From JBDLSY01 sp041170585 (lineage in GTDB: Bacteria > Pseudomonadota > Gammaproteobacteria > Burkholderiales > Burkholderiaceae_C): a DNA stretch of 15,739 nucleotides. The notes beneath the pieces are model-generated. The model saw nothing but the letters and a program-made list of their open reading frames with translations. It searched no databases and was not told where the DNA came from. Below, piece after piece: positions 7,166-14,441 of this stretch (its first letter is position 1; every line of letters begins with the position of its first letter). The DNA lies in NCBI GenBank assembly GCA_041170585.1, contig JBEDNN010000008.1, positions 1-15,739 on the forward strand. Reading direction: 5' to 3'. Position numbers and translations under genes: made by a program.

Positions 7166-7741
7166 ATGAAACAAATTAATTATAAACAGTCATTCCACTA
7201 TAAAAAATCAACTTTAGATTTAAATGCCAATGCTATGCCAGAAACAATTTTAAGGCCAGTCCACATCGTATTTGTTTATTTGACTTTGTTTATTGCCTTA
7301 ATGCTTAATTTGTTACCTTGGGGTAGTTGGGCATTTATGCCAGATTGGCTTGCTTTAGTGTTACTGTTTTGGGCTGTTCGTGAACCGCATTTAGTTGGTT
7401 TTGGTATAGCCTTTGCATTGGGTTTACTAATGGATACCCGAAACGGTATGGTACTTGGTGAATACGCTTTAGTGTATGTGATATTAGCATTTGTAGGGAC
7501 TACCTTGTCAAAACGTCTGCCTAGTTTTGATTTTTTTTATCAGACCTTGCACATAGTACCTATATTATTGAGTACTCGCTTATTAAGCCTAATTATTCGC
7601 TCTGTATTAAACGGTACATTGCCTGATTTAATCGCTTTAGTCAGTCCACTATTGACCGCATTGTTTTGGCCAATACTATTATGGTTATTATTGATGCCGC
7701 AACGTACACCTGTTAATGTAGACCTTAACCGTCCTTTATGA
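7166..7741 (+). CDS. mreD: MreD, rod shape-determining membrane protein
   Basis: MreD is a polytopic inner-membrane partner of MreC in the elongasome. The product is 191 residues, slightly long for the family, with about five hydrophobic segments after residue 30 (LTLFIALMLNLLPWG, WLALVLLFWAV, VGFGIAFALGLLMD and others). The LNLLPWG and LxLLxDxxxGxxLGEYAL motifs fit betaproteobacterial MreD. The first 23 residues (Lys/Asn/Tyr-rich) have no family counterpart. The internal ATG at 7235 (MPETILRPVH) is a good alternative start; neither start has a Shine-Dalgarno. The stop overlaps the mrdA start as ATGA, so mrdA translation is probably coupled. Confidence 0.92.
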   Translation: MKQINYKQSFHYKKSTLDLNANAMPETILRPVHIVFVYLTLFIALMLNLLPWGSWAFMPDWLALVLLFWAVREPHLVGFGIAFALGLLMDTRNGMVLGEYALVYVILAFVGTTLSKRLPSFDFFYQTLHIVPILLSTRLLSLIIRSVLNGTLPDLIALVSPLLTALFWPILLWLLLMPQRTPVNVDLNRPL

Positions 7742-9756
7742 CTACATTAAGAAATACTGAATTAGAATTAATTGCCTTTCGCTTACGTATCAGCGTAGCG
7801 CTTAGCGTAATTGTAGTTGTTTTTGGGTTGTTAGTATTGCGATTGGCATGGCTACAGATTATTCATCACCATGATTATTTGACTCAATCTGAAGACAATC
7901 GCACATCAGTGATTCCACTAACACCTAGCCGCGGGCTCATTTTAGATAGAAATGGTGTTGTACTCGCACGTAATTACTCTGCCTATACCTTAGAGATTAC
8001 ACCGAGTAAAGTTAAAAATATTGAAGCAGTGATTGATGATTTATCAACTTTTATTACCATTACGGCTAGGGATCGCAGCCGTTTTAAGAAACTTTCAAAA
8101 GATTCACCAAAGCTGTCTTCTTTCCCGATTAGAACACGTTTAGACGATGATGAGGTAGCAAAGTTTACGGCACAACGCTACCGTTTTAAAGGGGTTGAAG
8201 TACAGGCACGTTTGTTTAGGCAGTACCCTATGGGAGAGGCTGCCAGTCATTTACTAGGGTACATTGGACGTATTTCTGAAAAAGATGCTTTGCGTATTGA
8301 AGCCGATGAAGACATTGCTAGTAATTATTTAGGTACTGAATATATTGGTAAAGATGGCTTAGAAAAACGTTATGAATCCGTATTACATGGTAAAACAGGT
8401 TTTGAAACCGTAGAAGTGAGTTCTCACGGCAGTCCCATTCGAACATTATCACAGACGACCTCATTACCAGGTAACAATTTAATTTTATCAATTGATATAG
8501 AATTACAAAAGTCTATTGAATCTTGGTATGGTGATAATCGTGGCGCACTGGTAGCACTTGACCCTGCTACGGGTGAGGTGTTGGCAATGGTGAGTAAGCC
8601 AAACTATGATCCTAATTTATTTGTTGAAGGCATTGATATTGATAATTGGAAAGCACTCAATGAATCTTTAGACAAGCCGCTTTTAAACCGTCCTTTAGCT
8701 GGACTATATCCACCAGGTTCAACGTATAAACCTTTTATGGCATTAGCCGCTTTAACTTTGGGTAAACGTACGCCTGAACAAAGTATTGCTGACCCAGGTT
8801 ATTTTATGTTAGGAACGCATAGGTTTAGGGACGATAAAGCTGGCGGACACGGTACTGTTAATATGTACCGCAGTATTGTAGATTCTTGTAATACTTATTA
8901 TTATATTTTGGCCAATGATTTAGGTGTTGATTCCATTCACGATTTTATGAAGCCTTTAGGGTTTGGTCAAATAACAGGGATTGATTTAGACGGTGAGCGG
9001 GCGGGTGTATTGCCGTCTACGGAGTGGAAACGCAAGGCATACAAAAATATATCACACCAAAAGTGGTACGCTGGTGAAACAATTTCTATCGGAATTGGTC
9101 AAGGCTATAACAGCTTTACTATGTTGCAATTGGCACAAGCTACAGCCACTTTAGCCAATCAAGGCATACAACAATCACCACACTTAGTTGTCGCTACTGA
9201 AGATAGTCAAACAAATATTCGTACACCTATTGTATTAAAACCCAAAGTAGATTTTAAATTTAAGCCTGAACACGTAGAAGTAATAAAACGTGCATTGATT
9301 GGCGTTAATATTGAAGGAACTTCCTCGGGGGCTTTTCGCAATACACCTTATCAAGCAGCAGGAAAAACAGGGACTGCACAAGCCATAGGGATTAAAAAAG
9401 ATGCTAGATACAATGCCAGTAAAATTGCTGAACGTTATCGCGACCATGCACTTTATATGGCTTTTGCACCGGCTGATAAACCTACAATTGCATTGGCTAT
9501 GATTGTTGAAAATGCTGGTTTTGGAGCACAATCTGCAGCGCCTATCGCTAGAAAAATTTTTGATTACTGGTTAATAGGCAAACGTGAAATGCCTATTAGC
9601 ACTACAAATAATGCTACAAATAATACAGTAAATAATACAGTAAACAGTACTACAAATAATACAATAAATAATATAACAACTGTTCGCAAAATAAATAATA
9701 ACTCTACGATAATTAGTGATAAAACACAGTCTGTACCCACTGGAATAAAGCCGTGA
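7738..9756 (+). CDS. mrdA: penicillin-binding protein 2, elongasome transpeptidase
   Basis: PBP2 is the class B transpeptidase that cross-links new lateral peptidoglycan together with RodA. The 672-residue protein has one N-terminal TM anchor (about 17-42), then the pedestal domain starting at the SRGLILDRNG motif (64-73). The transpeptidase domain shows the catalytic S328-T-Y-K331 (SxxK), S383-C-N385 (SxN) and K543-T-G545 (KTG), so it should be active and beta-lactam binding. The family domain ends near residue 620. Beyond it is an Asn/Thr-rich tail built from a 12-nt tandem repeat (residues 622-645). The ATG overlaps the mreD stop by 4 nt. The stop overlaps the rodA GTG in the same way. Confidence 0.97.
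   Translation: MTTLRNTELELIAFRLRISVALSVIVVVFGLLVLRLAWLQIIHHHDYLTQSEDNRTSVIPLTPSRGLILDRNGVVLARNYSAYTLEITPSKVKNIEAVIDDLSTFITITARDRSRFKKLSKDSPKLSSFPIRTRLDDDEVAKFTAQRYRFKGVEVQARLFRQYPMGEAASHLLGYIGRISEKDALRIEADEDIASNYLGTEYIGKDGLEKRYESVLHGKTGFETVEVSSHGSPIRTLSQTTSLPGNNLILSIDIELQKSIESWYGDNRGALVALDPATGEVLAMVSKPNYDPNLFVEGIDIDNWKALNESLDKPLLNRPLAGLYPPGSTYKPFMALAALTLGKRTPEQSIADPGYFMLGTHRFRDDKAGGHGTVNMYRSIVDSCNTYYYILANDLGVDSIHDFMKPLGFGQITGIDLDGERAGVLPSTEWKRKAYKNISHQKWYAGETISIGIGQGYNSFTMLQLAQATATLANQGIQQSPHLVVATEDSQTNIRTPIVLKPKVDFKFKPEHVEVIKRALIGVNIEGTSSGAFRNTPYQAAGKTGTAQAIGIKKDARYNASKIAERYRDHALYMAFAPADKPTIALAMIVENAGFGAQSAAPIARKIFDYWLIGKREMPISTTNNATNNTVNNTVNSTTNNTINNITTVRKINNNSTIISDKTQSVPTGIKP
9601..9672 (+). 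repeat. 12-nt tandem repeat encoding the PBP2 C-terminal tail
   Basis: Six 12-nt units encode TTNN, ATNN, TVNN, TVNS, TTNN and TINN. The core AATAATACA/GTA recurs with few changes. The unit length keeps the frame, so the array only lengthens the periplasmic tail after the transpeptidase fold. Confidence 0.92.
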
Positions 9757-10898
9757 TTAAAAATAATATAATGTACTGGATAAACCAACGTTGGCGTGTG
9801 TTAGACAAACCTATGTTGTGGATATTAACAGGTTTAACGTGTATAGGTATGTTGAATATGTGGAGTGCTACATCAGGCAACCCTGATAAATTCTTTGACC
9901 AGTTACGCAATTTTTTTTTAGCGTTTATGGTGATGTGGACTTTAGCACATATACCACCGCAGACTTTTATGCGTTTTGCAATTCCTGCTTATTTAATCGG
10001 TGTATTACTATTAATTGCAGTGGCTTTATTTGGTGATATTAGTAAAGGCTCTCGGCGTTGGCTTAACCTTGGTATTACAAAAATACAACCGTCAGAAATT
10101 TCTAAAATTGCTGTCCCTTTGATGCTGGCATGGTATTTTTCTAAACATGAAAGTATGTTACGTATACGTGATTTTTTTATTGCGGGTATTTTATTGCTTA
10201 TTCCTTTTTTATTGATTGCACGACAACCTGATTTAGGCACTGCATTGCTAGTGGGTTCGGCTGGATTTTTTATTATTTATTTTGCTGGGCTTAGTTTTAA
10301 ATTACTGATACCCATTGTTGTCATCGGCGTAGTAGGCATTACTAACTTATACGTGTTTGAAGCCGATATTTGTCAAAAACACATTAAATGGCCGCTGTTA
10401 CATAACTATCAAAAAGGGCGTGTTTGCACTTTACTAGATCCAACTTTAGACCCATTAGGAAAAGGTTTTCATACGATTCAATCTACGATTGCTATTGGTA
10501 GTGGTGGTATCTTTGGCAAAGGATTTATGCGTGGCACACAGGCACAATTAGAGTTTATTCCTGAACGTTCAACTGATTTTGCCTATGCTGTGTTTGCTGA
10601 AGAGTGGGGTTTTATTGGCGGACTTACTTTAATTGCTTTATACATTGCTTTATTATTTAGAGGTTTATTGATTGCGACCCATTCACCTACTTTGTTTACT
10701 CGCTTGCTATCAGGTAGTCTAACACTCATTATTTTTATTTATGCCACTGTTAATATGGGTATGGTTATTGGCATTTTGCCAGTAGTAGGCGTTCCTATGC
10801 CTTTTGTTAGTTACGGAGGAACTGCTTTATTAACGATTGGTGTCGCCTGCGGTATGTTAATGAGTGTGCAGCGTCATCGCAGCCTAGTACAAAATTAG
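9753..10898 (+). CDS. rodA: RodA, SEDS peptidoglycan glycosyltransferase
   Basis: RodA is the polytopic SEDS enzyme that polymerises lipid II into glycan strands and forms a complex with PBP2. I use the GTG at 9753, which overlaps the mrdA stop (GTGA) and has a GGA 8 nt upstream (9742-9744). An ATG at 9771 is the alternative. The 381-residue product has about ten TM segments. Family motifs are SRRWLNLG (100-107), QPSEISK (112-118), DPLGKGFHTIQSTIAIGSGG (233-252), the catalytic-region aspartate D275 in FIPERSTDFAYAV, and PFVSYGGTALL near the C-terminus. A small insertion containing two cysteines (EADICQKHIK and GRVCTLL) lies just before the DPLGKG loop. It is the last gene of the cluster and converges on yraN with a 15-bp gap. 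Confidence 0.96.
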   Translation: MIKNNIMYWINQRWRVLDKPMLWILTGLTCIGMLNMWSATSGNPDKFFDQLRNFFLAFMVMWTLAHIPPQTFMRFAIPAYLIGVLLLIAVALFGDISKGSRRWLNLGITKIQPSEISKIAVPLMLAWYFSKHESMLRIRDFFIAGILLLIPFLLIARQPDLGTALLVGSAGFFIIYFAGLSFKLLIPIVVIGVVGITNLYVFEADICQKHIKWPLLHNYQKGRVCTLLDPTLDPLGKGFHTIQSTIAIGSGGIFGKGFMRGTQAQLEFIPERSTDFAYAVFAEEWGFIGGLTLIALYIALLFRGLLIATHSPTLFTRLLSGSLTLIIFIYATVNMGMVIGILPVVGVPMPFVSYGGTALLTIGVACGMLMSVQRHRSLVQN

Positions 10899-10913
10899 CA
10901 TAGATAAATTACA

Positions 10914-11366
10914 TTAACCCAAAATATTTTTTAACCACAAAGGCGGTTGATTAATACTGCCAGTGCCGTCGTATGCCAATAAATCGACTCGCATCATCGG
11001 TGCTTTTGAAAGTTGTGCAGTATAGGCTGTCGCAGCTCGTAATAGTCGTTTTTGCTTGGTAGGAGTGATGCTATCCGCTGCTGTACCAAACCGTATATTT
11101 TTTCGTAAACGCACTTCAAACAGTACCAGTACATTGCCGTGCCATGCCACAATGTCTAGTTCACCAAAGTAATAGCGTACGTTTCGTGCAACAATCACTA
11201 GCCCTTGCGATTCTAACCATACACACGCAGCAGATTCAGTTTCATAACCACTGACTCGTGCTAAACGGCCTGTGTTTGATTTATTAGATGAGTTAATATT
11301 ATTAGGATTATTAATTTTATTAGTCTTAGTAGTCTTAGTAGGATTATTAATCGTTGTATTAGTCAT
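10914..11366 (-). CDS. yraN: YraN, UPF0102 endonuclease-fold protein
   Basis: YraN proteins have a restriction-endonuclease-like (Holliday-junction-resolvase type) fold; their cellular role is not settled. The 150-residue product carries the family core GELDIVAWHGNVLVLFEVRLRK, in which the E/D and ExR residues match the predicted metal site, followed by RFGTAADSITPTKQKRLLRAA. The first 33 residues are an Asn/Thr/Lys-rich low-complexity stretch. They have no family counterpart and precede the usual start region (GRLARVSGYETESAA). Divergence from rsmI across 41 bp is a known arrangement in proteobacteria. A GGAG lies about 16 nt before the ATG, too far to be a good Shine-Dalgarno. Confidence 0.9.
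   Translation of the reverse strand: MTNTTINNPTKTTKTNKINNPNNINSSNKSNTGRLARVSGYETESAACVWLESQGLVIVARNVRYYFGELDIVAWHGNVLVLFEVRLRKNIRFGTAADSITPTKQKRLLRAATAYTAQLSKAPMMRVDLLAYDGTGSINQPPLWLKNILG
11271..11363 (-). repeat. low-complexity tract encoding the YraN N-terminus
   Basis: This tract consists of imperfect codon repeats on the minus strand (Asn, Thr, Lys, Ile codons). INNP occurs twice, and Thr-Lys steps such as KTTKTNK lie between. The tract is biased to AAT/ACT/AAA and contrasts with the mixed codon use of the rest of yraN. Confidence 0.7.
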
Positions 11367-11407
11367 AATTTACTTTGTGATACTCCACTATGCTTTATGA
11401 TGTTTAA

Positions 11408-12370
11408 ATGACTATTATTGTAAATCCCAATTTAAATTCACACTCTGATTGTAATACTAACGTATCTTTTGCTGCTGCGTCTGTTTTAGCAGAACTTACA
11501 AGCGATATGGAAAAACAATCATTGCCTAAAAGTACATTGTATGTATTAGCGACGCCTATTGGTAACCGTGCAGATTTAACTGTTCGGGCTGTGTATGTTT
11601 TACATATAGCCGATGTTATTGCTGCTGAAGACACTAGAATTGCAGGGCATTTATTACATAGTCTACAGTTACATAAACCGTTAATGGCTTGTGATGCTCA
11701 TCGCGAGAGTACCGCTATCGCTAACATTATTGATAGATTATCCAAGGGTGAACGGGTTGTTTTATGTAGTGATGCGGGTACACCTGCAATTAGTGATCCT
11801 GGTGCAAGGTTGGTTGCAGCAGTGCGTGCTGCTGGTTATCGCGTGCTGCCTATTCCTGGTGTCAGTAGTTTATCAACAGCGGTGAGTGTGAGTGGTTTAG
11901 TCGGTTCAACTGAAGCTGCTTTCACTTTTCATGCTTTTGCACCTAATAAAGGTAAATTGCGGACTGATTTTTATAACACAATATGCCATACCTCTATTCC
12001 ACAAGTTTGGTTTGAAGCGCCTCACCGTATGGCAGATGCTTTTGAACGTTTAGCAGAATTATCGCCCGAACGGAGCTTGTGTATTGCCCGTGAACTAACT
12101 AAGCAGTTTGAAAATATTACCGTAATAGCTTGTTTAGATGCACCCAAATGGTTAGCTGAAAAACCTGAACGGCATAAAGGCGAATTTGTTTTAACACTAA
12201 GTGCCTATTTACAAAAAGACTTATGCGATATTGATGTGCAAGCCTTGCGTTTAGCCCAGCAATTATCTACAGAGCTTTCCGCCAGTAAAGCTGCCGCTTT
12301 GGCTGCTACTCATTATGGGGCTAATCGTAGCGATATTTATGCTGCTTTACTGGCGACTAAGCAAAAATAA
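11408..12370 (+). CDS. rsmI: RsmI, 16S rRNA (cytidine-1402-2'-O)-methyltransferase
   Basis: RsmI 2'-O-methylates C1402 of 16S rRNA in the decoding centre, using SAM. The protein has 320 residues with the tetrapyrrole-methylase fold. TLYVLATPIGN marks the domain start at about 43-53, followed by AAEDTR, LCSDAGTPAISDPGARLV, PIPGVSSL and the FEAPHRM motif. The first 40 residues are an extension; an in-frame ATG at 11507 would give 287 residues, the usual length for E. coli-type RsmI, so the true start is open. The last two sense codons and the stop lie inside the first copy of a 12-nt tandem repeat. An rRNA operon promoter lies 3 kb downstream. Confidence 0.95.
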   Translation: MTIIVNPNLNSHSDCNTNVSFAAASVLAELTSDMEKQSLPKSTLYVLATPIGNRADLTVRAVYVLHIADVIAAEDTRIAGHLLHSLQLHKPLMACDAHRESTAIANIIDRLSKGERVVLCSDAGTPAISDPGARLVAAVRAAGYRVLPIPGVSSLSTAVSVSGLVGSTEAAFTFHAFAPNKGKLRTDFYNTICHTSIPQVWFEAPHRMADAFERLAELSPERSLCIARELTKQFENITVIACLDAPKWLAEKPERHKGEFVLTLSAYLQKDLCDIDVQALRLAQQLSTELSASKAAALAATHYGANRSDIYAALLATKQK

Positions 12371-12445
12371 AATCAAAAATAAAATCAAAAATAAAATCAA
12401 AAATAAAATAAATAAAATAAATAAAATAAATAAAATAAATAAATT
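12362..12445. repeat. 12-nt and 9-nt tandem array between rsmI and the PHP gene
   Basis: CAAAAATAAAAT is repeated four times without change (12362-12409). A 9-nt unit AAATAAAAT, the tail of the first unit, then occurs three more times (12410-12436), followed by AAATAAATT up to the next start codon. The first copy contains the end of rsmI (CAA AAA TAA), so the array grew from the stop codon. It occupies the whole spacer and leaves no Shine-Dalgarno for the downstream gene. Confidence 0.97.
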
Positions 12446-13324
12446 ATGGATTATCCTGACCCACACCGCATTAATGTTGATTTACATACCCATACTACGG
12501 CTTCTGATGGTACATTAAGTGCAGTAGAAATCATACAACGTGCAGCCAATAACGGTGTGCAATATGTGGCAATTACTGACCATGATGATATTAGTAATCT
12601 TGCTTTAGCTAAAGTAGAGGCCGCCCGTATCGGTATTGGCTTTGTAACAGGTGTAGAAATTTCAGTCACATTTTGTGGGCAAACGGTTCATATTGTTGGT
12701 TTAGGCATTAATGAACAAAATACACCTTTAACCCAAGGATTGGCCACTGTTTGCCACGGACGTGATACACGGGCACAGCGAATAGATGCAGATTTAGCCG
12801 CACATGGTATTCACGCTAGTTTAGCAGGGGCATTAAAATATGTGGGTAATCCTAAGTTAGTCTCACGGACACATTTTGCACGCCATTTTGTAGCATCACG
12901 CTATTGTGAAACAATGTCCGAAGTCTTTCAACGTTATTTAACCAAGGGTAAACCAGGTTATGTGTCTCATGAGTGGGCAACTTTATCACAAGCTATTGGT
13001 TGGATTCATGGGGCAGGGGGTATTGCCGTCATTGCCCATCCTGGACGGTACCGTTTTAATGCTACGCAACGCTGGGCTTTATTTTCAGAGTTTAAAGATT
13101 TAGGTGGGCAAGCCATTGAAGTCATGACAGGCAGCCACACCATTACCCAATACATGGAATATGCCAAATTAGCCGTAGAGTTTGATTTTGCAGCTTCACG
13201 TGGCAGTGATTTTCACAGTCCGCACGAAAGTCGCATTGATATAGGGCAATTGCCCGAACTACCGAGTATTTGTGAACCTGTCTGGTCAAAGTACCCACAA
13301 TTATTAAAACCAGTTACGCAATAA
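12446..13324 (+). CDS. PHP-domain phosphoesterase (RNase AM / TrpH type)
   Basis: The protein has 292 residues and belongs to the PHP family. Metal-site residues are visible: H14 and H16 (DLHTHTTASDG), D21, H47 (TDHDD), E71 (GVEIS), H82, H143 (RTHFARH), H198 (AHPGRY), and D255 and H257 (GSDFH). Its length and motif pattern match YciV/TrpH (RNase AM), a 5'-to-3' exonuclease that also cleaves 3',5'-nucleotide bisphosphates and trims rRNA 5' ends. I infer that activity by family only. The start is the ATG after the repeat array; no Shine-Dalgarno is present, so it may be read through an A-rich unstructured leader or after rsmI. murB starts 4 nt after its stop. Confidence 0.9.
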   Translation: MDYPDPHRINVDLHTHTTASDGTLSAVEIIQRAANNGVQYVAITDHDDISNLALAKVEAARIGIGFVTGVEISVTFCGQTVHIVGLGINEQNTPLTQGLATVCHGRDTRAQRIDADLAAHGIHASLAGALKYVGNPKLVSRTHFARHFVASRYCETMSEVFQRYLTKGKPGYVSHEWATLSQAIGWIHGAGGIAVIAHPGRYRFNATQRWALFSEFKDLGGQAIEVMTGSHTITQYMEYAKLAVEFDFAASRGSDFHSPHESRIDIGQLPELPSICEPVWSKYPQLLKPVTQ

Positions 13325-13328
13325 AACT

Positions 13329-14441
13329 ATGCCTATTAATATTAAATATAACCTATCTCATACATCTAACGCATCTAATACATCTCATATACCTAACCTA
13401 TCTAACTTATCGCATAGATTGAATATACTAAATAATATTGCCTTATTCACCACATTAAAATTACCCTGCATTGCAAATAATTATTACGCCATTAATTGTT
13501 TTGATGATATTGATCCTGTAATGAGGGCATTAATTGCAACACAGCAAACATTTAAAGTACTTGGTGGTGGCAGTAATATTTTGTGTGTATCTAAACAATT
13601 AGACACGGTATTGTCTGTCAATATTAAAGGCATTACATGCTTACGAATTGAAGACGATGCGTTTATTATTCAAGTCGGTGCAGGAGAAAGTTGGCATGAT
13701 GTTGTGATGTACACTTTACAGCAAGGCTGGTTAGGCTTAGAGAATTTAGCCTTAATCCCAGGTTTTACAGGTGCTGCCCCAGTGCAAAATATTGGTGCGT
13801 ATGGTGTGGAGTTGTCAGATTATTTATACAGTGTTCAGGCATGGGATATTCAAGACAATAGCCCAGTTAATATCAGCGGCAATGAATGTGCCTTCGCTTA
13901 TCGGGACAGTATTTTTAAACAAACAGGCCGTTATGTAATCACTTATATCACGCTTAAATTACCGCGTGCTTGGCAGGCAAAAATTCATTATGGCGAACTC
14001 GCACAACATAACTGGACGCGGTATGATTCACACCAAACACAGGCTATAGCAATTGCTAATTTAGTGATTAATATTCGCCAACGTAAACTGCCTGACCCGA
14101 TCGTCGTAGCCAATGCGGGTAGTTTTTTTAAAAATCCAATTGTTTCTGAACAGCAAATCGCTCTATTAAAAAATAAGTATCCGCACTTGCCTTATTATCC
14201 ACATATTAATAATACTTATAAAGTAGCGGCAGGCTGGTTAATAGAAACTGCGGGCTGGAAGGGCTATTGTCGTAATACTGCTTTGGGGGGACGTATTGGT
14301 GTGCATAGTACGCAAGCCTTAGTATTGGTTCATTTCGGCGGTGCAAGTGGTGATGAGTTATTGCAATTAGCTGATGATATTCAAAACAGTGTTTTTATAC
14401 AATTTGGAGTGTTGTTAGAGCGTGAGGTAAATGTATGGTAA
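13329..14441 (+). CDS. murB: MurB, UDP-N-acetylenolpyruvoylglucosamine reductase
   Basis: MurB uses NADPH and FAD to reduce UDP-GlcNAc-enolpyruvate to UDP-MurNAc, the second committed step of peptidoglycan synthesis in the cytoplasm. FAD-binding motifs are VLGGGSNIL (78-85) and IPGFTGAAPVQNIGAYGVEL (143-162). Catalytic residues are R192 (YRDSIFK), S265 (AGSFFKNP) and a C-terminal Glu in LLEREVNVW. This is the type I (E. coli-like) form. The 370 residues exceed the usual 340 or so, because about 30 N-terminal residues are a 3-residue repeat of Asn/Ser/His. No ATG lies between the start and residue 65, so the alternative start would be a TTG at 13419, near the family's normal N-terminus. The gene overlaps the next one by 7 nt. 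Confidence 0.95.
   Translation: MPINIKYNLSHTSNASNTSHIPNLSNLSHRLNILNNIALFTTLKLPCIANNYYAINCFDDIDPVMRALIATQQTFKVLGGGSNILCVSKQLDTVLSVNIKGITCLRIEDDAFIIQVGAGESWHDVVMYTLQQGWLGLENLALIPGFTGAAPVQNIGAYGVELSDYLYSVQAWDIQDNSPVNISGNECAFAYRDSIFKQTGRYVITYITLKLPRAWQAKIHYGELAQHNWTRYDSHQTQAIAIANLVINIRQRKLPDPIVVANAGSFFKNPIVSEQQIALLKNKYPHLPYYPHINNTYKVAAGWLIETAGWKGYCRNTALGGRIGVHSTQALVLVHFGGASGDELLQLADDIQNSVFIQFGVLLEREVNVW
13362..13415 (+). repeat. 9-nt tandem repeat at the start of murB
   Basis: Six 9-nt units encode TSN, ASN, TSH, IPN, LSN and LSH (residues 12-29), around a common xCATCTAAC/T core. The repeat ends just before the conserved MurB region, so it may be an N-terminal extension or untranslated leader. 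Confidence 0.85.
14424..14428 (+). promoter_or_regulatory. strong Shine-Dalgarno of the methyltransferase gene
   Basis: GAGGT lies 6 nt before the ATG at 14435, inside the murB coding end. It is the clearest canonical ribosome-binding site in the window, where most starts have none, and it supports this start over the out-of-frame ATG at 14431. Confidence 0.75.

Noticed and set aside
9564..9788. Antisense open frame rich in Val/Leu/Phe that looks like a membrane protein
   Set aside because: It is the complement of the Asn/Thr repeat at the PBP2 C-terminus; the hydrophobic repeats are a mirror of AAT/ACA codons.
10899..10913. Bidirectional terminator between rodA and yraN
   Set aside because: The gap is 15 bp and contains no inverted repeat or T-run.
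12315..12518. An open frame through the rsmI 3' end and the tandem array, encoding Lys-Ile-Asn repeats
   Set aside because: It is open only because the 12- and 9-nt units keep frame and lack stops there. It has no start context or family and overlaps two well-supported genes.
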